NCBI RefSeq assembly: GCF_000972845.2
Contig: NC_040027.1
Span: 15,917,803 to 15,981,802 of the forward strand
Source: Larimichthys crocea
Lineage: Eukaryota > Chordata > Actinopteri > Sciaenidae
DNA: 64,000 nucleotides
Direction of reading: 5' to 3'
Shown here: piece by piece, positions 50,101 through 59,906 of the stretch
Position numbering within the stretch: the first letter of the stretch is position 1
Layout: the number at the start of each line of letters is the position of its first letter
Translations under genes and position numbers: made by a program
Notes under the pieces: generated by a model
The model's input: the letters and a program-made list of their open reading frames with translations, nothing else
Database searches by the model: none
Told to the model about the DNA's origin: nothing

Positions 50101-53100
50101 TGTCTTAATGAGTTGGGTGATTAATGCTCATGCGGCTGTCAGTGTAGGGACACAGCATTTGGGTGGGCAGCACTACAGGCACATCGAGCTGGTCACCCTT
50201 TTGGTCCCACAGGACAAACTAACTGCACTGACCTGTACTTTATTGAACTTTTTGTAGTTTAGTTTGATTAAGAGAAGTCTGCCTGAAAACCTAAAACTTT
50301 CCTGGGGCAATGGATAGTCAGCTGGGGGTAAATTAGTAGGCTAGTCCCCTGGTGGTGTACGTCAAGGCTGAAGAGAAAAAGAAGAAAAGAAGGCTGAAAC
50401 TTCTGAAGGATAATTTGTTGTTTTTAGAGTTTTTTATCGCATTTGTTTTATTGGGACTAGGGTGGTTCATTTAGCTTGTATTAATGATTTAACAAGCTCA
50501 GCTGCCTGAAATCCTTCGGCAAATTGGGTAGAGTATGTCGTAGAAATTAGGATGACACAATGACCGCTTAGTCGTCGTAAATCATTTAGCGTTAGGGAAG
50601 ACAACAGTTGGCCGTTCTTTGGGGTTTCAACTAATTAACAATAATAAAGCAGACAGATGGGCAGAAACGGTGAGGCCACATCGGTCCACTGCTGGCAATA
50701 ACACAGGATCTTGAGTCATGGTGCCGTTTTCCGGGCAGAACTCCTCGCTCAGCCCTGTGTCGGAAATTTTCGCTCCAGGTTTTCAGGGCGAGGTTTCTCT
50801 AATTAAATTCAATTAAAAAAAGCAGAGCATGTTGCGCAATATGCGCCGCTGCCTTCTTACAAAACACGATCACTTGTATTTATTCACTCGCAACGAAGGG
50901 GAGCAGCATATTTGACTCGTTGCCTGCAGCTCTGTTTTGTGTGGACACAGGGGAGTTGGTTGGGTGTTTTTGTTTGTGTGTACTTCCTGGCAGCGTAAAG
51001 GTGGACACGCAGACTTTTCACAGCCTTAAATTACTGAAAGACGAGGGATGACGGAGGATAATGGACCTCTGCGATTACGTTGGCATTGTGTCCAAGTGTT
51101 TGGACACTCTTGGCTGGCAGAAGTATCAAGAGAATACACTGGTAAATTCTTTTAATATAGCAATCAAGGTGAACAAGCAAAGGTAACCACAGTTTTTTAA
51201 AACATAAAAACAATATTGGTTTTAATTATTCAAGCAACATATGTCCAACATAATACGGCCCTGAAACCCAGTAGGCTACACTGCAGATGTAGGGCCACCA
51301 CTACAGTATAATTAAATAGCTGAACACAGCAGGTAAGGAACTGCAATTCCTTGTTTCCCCAGCTTTGTATCTCCACCTACTGCAGCATAGCAATGCCGGG
51401 ATTTTAATGAAGTGGTGGCTGCTTTCCACGGTCATGCTCCAGCATCAAAATCCTGCTTGCTCTGATGTGGCTGGAAGCCCACAGGACATGGCTCGCTCAA
51501 CCCCTCCTCAGTTTGCAGGCTCACTACCCAACGGCATGCCCCGGGCCATCTGAATAGCCGAGCAAATAAAGGGCCGGTAGTAATGACCGGAGCAGCTAGT
51601 GGACGACCAGCGGATGACCGCAGATGGTAAGAGAAGCTAGAGCGTATCATTTTATAGGAGGTCATGGGGATTTGGTCTGAAGAAACGGGCAGGGGATCTC
51701 ATGGTTGAGGAGATTTGGCTGAAATGAATGTTTCAGGTTTATAGCTTGAGACTAGAAAACAATGGAAGATAAATTCGATGGATTAGCAGAGATGTAACAT
51801 TCTGTGTTTTCTTAGAATAATTACACGCAGTGGCATTTAAGACTATGTAAGTGCTTCCCAGATACAGATAGACACATTCTTTGTTCTTTTAGTGGTGCAC
51901 ATCGTTTCATTTCACCCCTCTTCAGCTCGAGCGTGTCTAGACGAGGAGGAGAAGTAATCCTCCGCTCTGTATTCCAGGGGTTAGCCCAGCCGCATACATG
52001 ACCCCACTCCCATTCCTCTAATCTCTTTGGTCTCACTTTATTCACAGCAACACACCTTGTGAACACAAGCAGCCAGGCATCAGAGCACACTTCACAGGAC
52101 CCTCCCACCTCCGTTTTTTCCTCCTCCTCCTCCTCCCCTCTCCGCAGAAGCTCCTCCTCCTCCCCTCCTCCTCCCTGTTCTCTCAATAAGGAGAGGTGTG
52201 CAGAACCATCGTCGGAGATCACTCAACACAATTTACTGTTGTTGTGTGTTTCATGTCACCGGTTCTTGAAAGCTGCTGTGGGGCAAATGTATTGGATCTC
52301 CTAAATACTTGGTGTCAGATGAAGCAGAAAACCTGTACGTAACAGATTCTTTAACTTTTATCACATGCTGCTCTCAGAGGAATTATGATAATCACGTGTA
52401 CCACTATGAGAAGCTGAATCAGGCTCCTAACAGTCCTCTATAGTGGCGGATGCACAGTAACAACACTGTCTCAGGCAACCGAACCTGATGCACTTTTTCT
52501 GATTACCACCCATTTTCTGTCTACATTTTCGTTTTTGTTACACCGTGGATGGAACAGAAGAGAAAAGGCGAAAGGATGAAAATGAAAACCTGTGTGGAGT
52601 TGAGCGAGAAAGTGAGTGAGTAAAAACCACACAGAGAAACAGACTCAAGCGCAACACAACAGAATAAAAAAGTGAAGGCTGCATATATAAAAGCAGTAAC
52701 TCACTCGCCTACTCCATAACTGGAGAAATAATGCTGGTTTGGTTGGGGTGTCCACAGTGCAAAACAAAGCCATCCACCCACATAAAGCTCCATAAAGAGA
52801 GGAATTATAAAAAGAATCACATTCGTATAATTATGGACTCACCTGTTTAGAACCTGTTTGTTCAGCAACTACAAAGTGGTTTTAGTTCTTTCACGCTTTG
52901 TTTTGATTTTACGGCTCACTACTGATTCAATCTTTCAATCGTCACCCTTGGTTTCCAGAGGCATAAGCCAGTGATACATAATACTACCGTATAACATCAG
53001 ACGACATATAGCAAGCAACGGTGAAACATACAGAAGCTAAAGAACAAGATATTGAACTAAGAGTAAGGTGCAGACTAAAACAAAGCTAAAGAATGTGCAT

Positions 53101-54673
53101 AAAAAATTAAATAAAACATGATGAATGGAATGTAATTGGACTCCAGTGTTTGCTGAATCTGAAATAAGAACATTTAACAAACTAAACATGGTACACAACA
53201 AAATTACTCGATAGTTTACTGGCACTGTGGTGTTTACGTTGTTGCGTTCAAGTGCTTAAAAATCACTAAGTACAGGTTTCATGATTGGATATCAATATCA
53301 ATGAAAGGCGTCCCCACATTTCTACATACAAAAGCTTGATTAAACAGGGCAGTGCTGAGAGGACTATTCAATATCTTCTTTACAATTTTTATTTTGCATG
53401 ACTCATTTGCCAAAATACATTGTTACAGAGAAAAACTCTGTAAAAATAGTTCAACCAACTCTGAGCAATAAGAACAGGAATTATCAGTCCATTGGTAAAA
53501 GAAATCGTTTTGAAGCCCGGCATCAAGTGTGTGCAGATTAAAATAGGAACGGTTCTGTTTTCAGTGTCAGGGCATAATAACACCTCTAACAAGCTGCAAA
53601 CAGGTGTGCTGGCGTTAGCGATAGAAACAGAAGTTTTTCCTAGGGTTAGCCAACTATTGGAAATGGAATAAGATGATCATACTGTGGAAACTGCAAAGCA
53701 CAGCGCTCAGTCCCATGCCCTGAAGTAAAAGACATGTTCCCGAAATATTCAGAGCCCAATTACAAGCACCGCTGTGGTTCAATAATGATCGAGAGTCACT
53801 TACACTGTGTCTGGATATTTAGGGGAAAAAATGATTTACAAAAGAATTCACGATCCTGTTAACGCAACAGGGGGTGGAGACATCCGACTAAATGTAGTTT
53901 TAAGTCATTAAATACATTAAAATGTGAATGTTAAAGGTGTTCCTGTTAAAATCGCTGTTAGTGAAGGAAAGAAGAAAAATATCAACATATGAGAACCCTA
54001 AAATTTTTAGCAGTATGTACTCATAAATACATACATGTAAAAGTAAATTTTCCCAATCAGAGAACCACAGAATTAGGTTGGCAAGTAAATGGTGGTGCAG
54101 CAAATGGTGGTGCTGTGGGTTAGCACTGTCCGCTTCACAGCAAAAAGGTTGCGGTTCGAACCGCGGCTGGGTCTTTCTGTGTGGATTTTCCCTACACCTT
54201 CTCTCCAGGTACTTCGACCACAGTCAAAAGACATGCAATTTTGGGGGGGATTAGGTGACTCTAAATTGGTTGTATGGAAAATGATGTCTTGGAAAAATCA
54301 CACACATATAGGCCATTCGGGTGGGGTTGAACGAGTCGTTTTTTTTGAGCTACACCGGCCTGTGGACACATATGTCAGAATTTGATTTATTTTAAATTAT
54401 ATTAAAAAGTAAAAGCGAAGTAACACTGGGACGCTTATTAGGGTTGGGGTTTAAAATTCTGAGACTCCTGGATATAATATGTAGATTGTAGATGCTGTTG
54501 CAATAATCATACCGCATATGAAAATTAAAAAAGAATGAAAGTTTTAATCTCATAGTTTTTTTAAACAGATGGCAGAAAGTGTTAAGGTTTTCTTACATTG
54601 ACATTGTTTTGGTTATTTCACGATGGACTTTTTAACATAAAAGTAAAAAAAAAAGTAAGTAGAAAGATTCAGG

Positions 54674-54740
54674 GGCACGTGCAGCGCCCTGGGCGGCCGC
54701 CCACAATTGCCCATAGCTAGGACGCGGCCCTGGGACACAT
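54674..54740 (+). mobile_element. Small hAT-like fold-back insertion seen only in the inverted copy
   Basis: A GC-rich 51-base segment (54682-54732) begins CAGCGCCCTGGGCGG and ends GCGGCCCTG, giving short inverted ends. It is flanked by GGCACGTG on the left and the similar GGACACATG on the right, as an 8-base hAT duplication would be. The genuine arm at 24490-24505 reads CTCACGTGCCCC with no insertion. After it, the match to the left arm continues to about 54768. Confidence 0.45.
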
Positions 54741-54768
54741 GAGATAAAGTAGTGTTTTTCAAGCACTG

Positions 54769-55912
54769 CCAGCAAGCACAAATCAGAAACAGTGTCTTTG
54801 AAGTCTTTGAATTCCAAGTGAAACAACATTTCAAATTCCTATTTAACATTTTTCTAAAAATCTCTAAATGCTGCCTCGAAATGATCATGCCTTGTAAGGA
54901 CATCACCTCATCATGACTTTATCATAAAGAAGAAGAAGAGATACTTGTATTATTCCCTTGAAGGTAAATTCTTTTTTCACTCAGTTTTACATATATTTTA
55001 ACCCGAAATACACACACACATGATCATGTACACATGGTTCACATGCAAATGTGGAGAGAGATGGAGGAGTGATGGACAGCCACCCAGAGCAGCGCCCTTT
55101 TGAATCAGCCACCCTCCAGTTTCCAAGCCAAGTCTCTATGGACTGAGCTACTGCAATTCATATGTGGCATGGAGGAGATTAAAAACAACAACAACAACAA
55201 ATATACTCAAATCAATCAATCGTTAAACTTATTAAACATATTTATTTATATAACATCTTTCAAACAGATAAGATGCAAAGTGCTTTGACATAGAAAAAGA
55301 GACTAATACACAGCAAGACAACCAAAAGTTAACTGAATAATACAAAAAGAAAAGATAATAGTAGTCAAGTTAAAATCATAAAAGATAGTACAAGTAATAG
55401 TAGTAAAATTATCACACCCTGTACAAATCAATTTATTATACTAAAGTAGTAAAATATTGATTTTAAAAAGATCAAATAAAAAAACTGATAATAAGTATAA
55501 TACTACCTAAAAGCCAGTCAGAATAGACGTGTTTTTAGTTGGAGAGCAGCATCACCAAATGTTTCTGTTCTGCTTTGGAGAACAGCAAAAAGGAGAACCT
55601 GAGCGGCCTTCCTCGTTCATAAACCAAAAGTATTCGTGAGAAGTAGTCTGGTGCAAGGTCATGTAGTACTTTTATAAACTAATAAAATATTTTCTTAATC
55701 AATACAATAGAGATAACCAGTGTAAAGAGTTTAAAATAGGCAATATGTGTGTGTTCCTTTTGGTCTTAGTCAGCACTTGTGTATCAGATTTTTTGATTTG
55801 ATTATAGTTATAGAAGCATGCATGAGTCTCTCTGAGAAAGTAAAACTTCCCACTGACACTCGGGTGTGATACTGTTAATGTCACAGTGGATGATTATAAA
55901 TGTCTTTGACAG
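54769..55912. other. nr2c2ap intron 2, right part
   Basis: Bases 54769 to about 54940 match neither arm. From about 54950 the sequence matches the copy at 43300-45080 in reverse complement. It contains a probable non-LTR element (55180-55740) and no exon before 55913. Confidence 0.6.
55180..55740 (-). repeat. Probable non-LTR retroelement remnant
   Basis: Segments such as CTTTCAAACAGATAAGATGC, AAAACACGTCTATTCTGACT (minus strand) and CACCAAATGTTTCTGTTCTG resemble a widespread fish LINE-type tail. No reverse transcriptase is encoded. Boundaries are rough. Confidence 0.35.
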
Positions 55913-56967
55913 GGTGAATATCAGTGGGTGTTTCTGGAGTTCCCCCAGTCTGTCAAGGTGTCAGAGTTAAAGGTCCAGTTCCAGGGAGGCTTCTCTGCAA
56001 AAACATGCAGATTAGAAGGTAAAACCCAGAGGCTGCATTTTCCAACTGTAACCATCATCCTCATGTGATCATCCACCAGCTTCAACATTTTGGTGCTTCC
56101 CATTGCAAACAAGATATTAAGTGTGTTTTATGTTTGTCCGTTCCGCAGGTTGCCCAAAAGGTGGGGACTTTACGGTGATCAGCCATTTATATCCAGAAGA
56201 CGACAACTCTCTTCAGATATCCTTCAGTGTTACTGCAGCAAATGATTGATAACAGGGTCAATAGTGCTCCATAGACCATCCCTGTGAAGTATTTATTTAT
56301 TTCAACGCAAAATGTGGAAGAAAGAATTAAATAAATATCTTATATTATTTACCACTGTCTAAATTCATTAAATGAATTAATTAGATTAGGCCCAGTGAAT
56401 GGAAAATGTACATTTAAAAAAGATAAGAGTAGACTTATTCAGATGCAAACTGAGTTAGTCTACCAGTGACAAATAGTGATATATGCAATCAATTTAAGCT
56501 GTAAACTATTTTGATTTTTATTTGATTGCTTGACAACTCTAATTACAACTAACGATGTGTGAAATAAATTATATTTAAGCCGAACCACTGAGATAAATAT
56601 TGGTTTTATCTCAGCTGATTTTTTCTAACAGATAGTTAAATAATAATAAAGGAATTCTGCTTTAATTTATAAAGTTAAAATCTACAGAAGAATTTGGCTG
56701 AAGCGGCTCAGCTGTACCTGTCACTCCAGGAACACAGTGTGTTTCCTGTTGGTGATCTAGATGGTTCATAATAAGTATCAGACAATATTTTCCTGGCCAT
56801 GCTTTTCATTAGCTCGCTTATCTTGTTCTTAACTCCACACCCACAGCTTTCCCATACAGGAGGCCCCTGCAGTGGACAAAGTAAAAATAATGTTTGAGAA
56901 TAGTGCTGACTTTTTTGGAAGAATTATTGTTTATTCCTTGGACGTCCTGGGGGAAAAAGCCTCCTGA
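55913..56967 (+). CDS. nr2c2ap: NR2C2AP exons 3-5 (3' half of the gene)
   Basis: Exon 3 is 55913-56018 (GEYQWVFLEFPQ ... FQGGFSAKTCRLE), exon 4 is 56149-56216 (CPKGGDFTVISHLYPEDDN ... LQ) and exon 5 is 56845-56967 (SFPIQEAPAVDKVK ... DFFGRIIVYSLDVLGEKAS, stop TGA at 56965-56967). Human NR2C2AP has FPQ, FQGGFSS, YPEDNNSLQ, DFFGR and LGEK at the same places. The protein is a single small beta-sandwich-like domain with no signal peptide or membrane segment. Exon 2 ends and exon 3 begins in phase 0, so the halves at 32876-33262 and here join in frame to 142 residues. Intron 4 is AT-AC type. A poly(A) signal is at 57352-57357. The neighbour rfxank converges from the right. Confidence 0.93.
56217..56844 (+). 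other. nr2c2ap: AT-AC (U12-type) intron 4 of nr2c2ap
   Basis: The intron starts directly after CTTCAG with ATATCCTTC, the textbook minor-spliceosome donor. Near its end TTCTTAAC (56827-56833) matches the U12 branch site, with the branch A about 12 bases before the terminal CCCAC at 56844. Using AT and AC gives LQ joined to SFPIQ in phase 0, matching human LQTFPIP. Using the nearby AG at 56845-56846 would shift the frame and give an early stop. The same donor is kept in the inverted copy. Confidence 0.88.
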
Positions 56968-57296
56968 CCGGTTTTTAAAATCCTCTCATGAGAGAGGAAA
57001 TGACCCCCCGAGTCAAGTATAGGATGCAGGATGGTGTGGTGGCACTTGGGAAACATGTCATCTGTGCTGCCACCTCATGAACCGATCTAAATGTGGCCTT
57101 TTTTGGTATGGACGGTTTCAAGGATCTGTCAGGCCATCTTACCCCTTCTCACTCAAACCCAGAAGGCTTGACATGAAGTCCGGATCTAAGTTATAATTGC
57201 AGATTTAATGGATTTATTATCATGCTCTCTGTACTTATTTTGTGCCTTTTGAGTTAAAGCGCCATTCCAGCTGAACACACAGTATAAAAATACATT

Positions 57297-57302
57297 TTTA
57301 TT
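57297..57302 (-). other. rfxank: Candidate rfxank polyadenylation signal
   Basis: AATAAA on the minus strand, 219 bases after the rfxank stop codon. It lies beyond the nr2c2ap signal at 57352, so the two 3' ends would overlap. Confidence 0.55.
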
Positions 57303-57351
57303 AAAACTTGTTTACAGTCTCTAATGCACACAAAGCTATGTATCCAAATGG

Positions 57352-57357
57352 AATAAA
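57352..57357 (+). other. nr2c2ap: Candidate nr2c2ap polyadenylation signal
   Basis: AATAAA on the plus strand, 385 bases after the nr2c2ap stop codon and 164 bases before the rfxank stop. Confidence 0.6.
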
Positions 57358-57520
57358 CAGTTTGTAAAATAACGAATGCTGTTTGATCGGTGTAAGTGTC
57401 TCTGTACTGGTCTGTTACATTGACTTGTTATTGTGTCATCTCAACGCCAGTGATGGCTGGTTGTAGATCTGAGATCCACAGTGTCCGACTGTCTCATCCA
57501 TTTGTTCATTTCAACTAGTG

Positions 57521-58925
57521 TCATGTTGGCGGCTTGTAGAGTTTCAGAATATGGCCCTCCAACACTTTCTGAACTAGAAAACAAAAGAAATTAAAATGTT
57601 AATTCAGAAAAAACACTTTTTACAATCGCCTGTTTATAAAAAGAAAACATTTATCAGGTAGAAAAAGACAATACATACTCTTTTTGTGTCCGAGGGCAAC
57701 AGCTAAGGCCATTGGACTGTAGCCAGAGTCAGACTCAATGGTCATGTCTGCCCCGTTCGCTGCAAGAGAGTGCAGAAATGACAATTAATAAAACAGAATT
57801 CACTAGAATTTATAATAACTTTACATTATAGAAATACAATGTACCTAAGAGTGCCTCTACACATTTGATGTGGTTCCCTCGCACAGCATAAAGAAGAGGA
57901 GTCCCACCGTTCTGGTAAAATACCAAAAATGTTCAAAAATGTCATGTTAGTTATATTGCAACGCCTTTCCGTAACTAATAAATATTCTAAATTGGTGATG
58001 ATAGTCATTATATACCCAGTCATAAGTGTTAATGTCTACTCCGTGTCTGAGAAGAGACTCAACAATGTCCACATAACCTCCAGAGCTGGCCAGCGTCAAG
58101 GCACTTTCTCGCTCCCTCGCGATTGCATTGGGGTCTGCACCCTAAAAACAAACAAAAAAAAAAATCCCACAAACATCTGTGAGACGGTACACTTTGTCTT
58201 AATAGCAGAGTCTTTCCGGATAGCAGCCAGCTTATTTCTAACCTTCTCCAAGAGATAATCCACCACTGCTTTCTCTCCAAACGCCGCTGCCCACATGAGA
58301 GGTGTGAAGCCCCGTTCATCCTGTCTGCTGAGCAAAGAGCTGTCTGCAAAATAAAAAAATAAAAAAAACAGGTCACAGCTCGTCAGGAGGAGTTGTGTAC
58401 AATTCGCGTTGTATTGTTTTGTGTCCGGCTCTGACATCCAGATTCCTCACCTTTACACAGGTGAGCAGCCACTTGTGTGACATCGCCTTGAGCTGCCAGC
58501 TGGTGTATGGACAGAGCTGATGGAAACAAAAAAAAAAGTTTTAATAACCTCATATGTTTAAAGACAATAAAAGAAATATCACAATAGTGTCTGACACACC
58601 ATGTACTTACAGTCTAATGTTGCCGGGCGTACTGTAACCTCATTCCCACGCTGCTTGTTGGTCAGAGTGGTGGAGTGTTTAAACAAACCCTCTTCATCCA
58701 CATCCATGTTCTCTGGAGACACAGGCCAAAATCAGATGAACCACAACGAGATAGCCACACACAGAAAAACAAAAACAAAAAAAAAAAGATGCATGATGTC
58801 AAGAAAACATAAGAAGCACAGGTACCATTGGACCTCTCATCTCTGGGCTCGGAGGGACAAACATCAGCGTTAGATGACTGAATATTTTGGCCATCTGCAA
58901 ACTCTTCATCACCTCCTGCTTCCAT
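57521..58925 (-). CDS. rfxank: RFXANK, ankyrin-repeat subunit of the RFX complex
   Basis: RFXANK joins RFX5 and RFXAP on the X-box of MHC class II promoters; human loss causes bare lymphocyte syndrome. Coding exons, 5' to 3': 58826-58925, 58611-58712, 58451-58516, 58243-58343, 58016-58141, 57845-57911, 57679-57759, 57521-57573. All junctions are GT-AG and the frame closes at 231 residues (human 260). Residues 1-67 are acidic, then [14 protein letters not shown] (46-59) and [12 protein letters not shown] (68-79) match human. Ankyrin repeats follow at about 70-214, with [16 protein letters not shown] (98-113), [28 protein letters not shown] and [14 protein letters not shown]. The C-terminus [11 protein letters not shown] matches human ENHILKLFQ. 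The chosen ATG has a strong context (A at -3, G at +4). Shared promoter region with borcs8. Confidence 0.95.
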
Positions 58926-59210
58926 GATGACTGCAATATAAAAAAAAACAACAAAAACAAACAAACAAGACATCAAACTAGTAAATAACGTGATACTGAC
59001 ACCAAGAAAAAAAAAAGTAGCTAAAATAAATTAGTTTTACATTGTGCACTCACCACATCCAGCCTCACTGTCTAAATCGCGTCTAAACTTCCTTTTGGGG
59101 AAACTGAAAGTAAAATTATTTAAAAAAAAAAATCACACGACGGGTCTTTGAACTGTGCCATCATCCAAGTGCACCGAGACACATTACTCACCGCTCAGCT
59201 GACGAGCCAT
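58926..59210 (-). other. rfxank: rfxank 5' leader exons, possibly with an upstream reading frame
   Basis: Splice-bounded pieces precede the start codon: 58926-58931 (rest of the start-codon exon after TATATTGCAG), 59054-59103 (acceptor TACTTTCAG, donor GATGTG-GTGAGT), and an exon ending at 59192 (AGCG-GTGAGT) with an ATG at 59208-59210. Joined, that ATG opens a 17-codon frame ending in TAG, out of frame with RFXANK. In the RFXANK frame the middle exon is open (FPKRKFRRDLDSEAGC) but has no ATG. So I read this as 5' untranslated sequence with an upstream ORF. Confidence 0.6.
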
Positions 59211-59485
59211 TCAATCAATCAACTCTTTTTAAACGAAAGTAGCTGAAGGCACGTTTTGATTTAACCTTTTTGAGGGAAAGCTGGTGCTTTTTTCTTTTTT
59301 TCTTCTTCTTCTTCTTCCTCCTCTCACCAATAATCGTGTTTTCTGTCCGGAATATTATCGTGTGGCACATGACAACAACAAAAAAAATACGGAAGAGGCG
59401 AGAATCAGCTGACACGAGCCGCCCTCCAGCTGCTGCAGCTGCTTTGTTGTTGTTGTTGTTACTTTAACCAGCTCTTGTTATTATT
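59211..59485. promoter_or_regulatory. Probable bidirectional promoter of rfxank and borcs8
   Basis: Only 275 bases separate the first ATG on the rfxank side (minus) from the borcs8 ATG (plus), with the genes head to head. The stretch holds a CTT run, ACGGAAG (59389-59395, an ETS-type core) and two CAGCTG-type E-boxes. No TATA box is clear. Transcription starts cannot be placed. Confidence 0.6.
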
Positions 59486-59860
59486 ATGGAGGACCAGGAG
59501 ATGCAGCTGAAAGTCAGACGAGGTAATAAACATCCGTTCATGTTAATCAGCACATGACTTACCTCATTGTTGCCCCGGCAACGCCTGCAGCTAGGCTAGT
59601 TAGCAGCTAGTTAGCCGCGTATGCTACTTGTGTTTTCGTTAACCGTTTCCTCCATTTTGTGTCTTTTTCCTCTGTGTCCTGTTCATCTACGTGTGCCTCT
59701 CTGACACCGCAGTGACTGACAAATTCACGGAGAGCATGTACGTGCTGGCTAACGAGCCGTCGGTGGCTCTGTACAGGCTGCAGGAGCACGTCAGGAGGTC
59801 TCTGCCTGAACTGGTGCAACACAAGGTAACTCACCCTGCTGCTGCTGCTGCTGCTGCTGC

Positions 59861-59906
<46 letters not shown>

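Larger units (their letters stand above)
33309..54768 (-). other. Reverse-complement self-copy of the locus, probably a wrongly oriented raw read
   Basis: Read on the minus strand, this block follows the locus in its natural order: 24470 to 33308 (at 54768-45591), about 0.5 kb of intron missing elsewhere, 54950 to 56780 (at 45080-43300), then 56780 to 62470 (at 43300-33309). Thus it holds copies of all nr2c2ap exons except the fifth, of rfxank, of borcs8, and of the tmem221 3' end. Differences are dominated by indels, affect exons and introns alike, and grow sharply toward the left, where 5.7 kb is stretched to 10 kb. This is how a low-quality single-molecule read behaves, not an ageing duplication. 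Confidence 0.88.

Noticed and set aside
33309..54768. A genuine large palindrome or segmental duplication with extra copies of four genes
   Set aside because: The copy runs through both flanks of its own insertion point, decays as a gradient independent of exons, and shows homopolymer indels. An assembly error is simpler. It should still be tested with reads.
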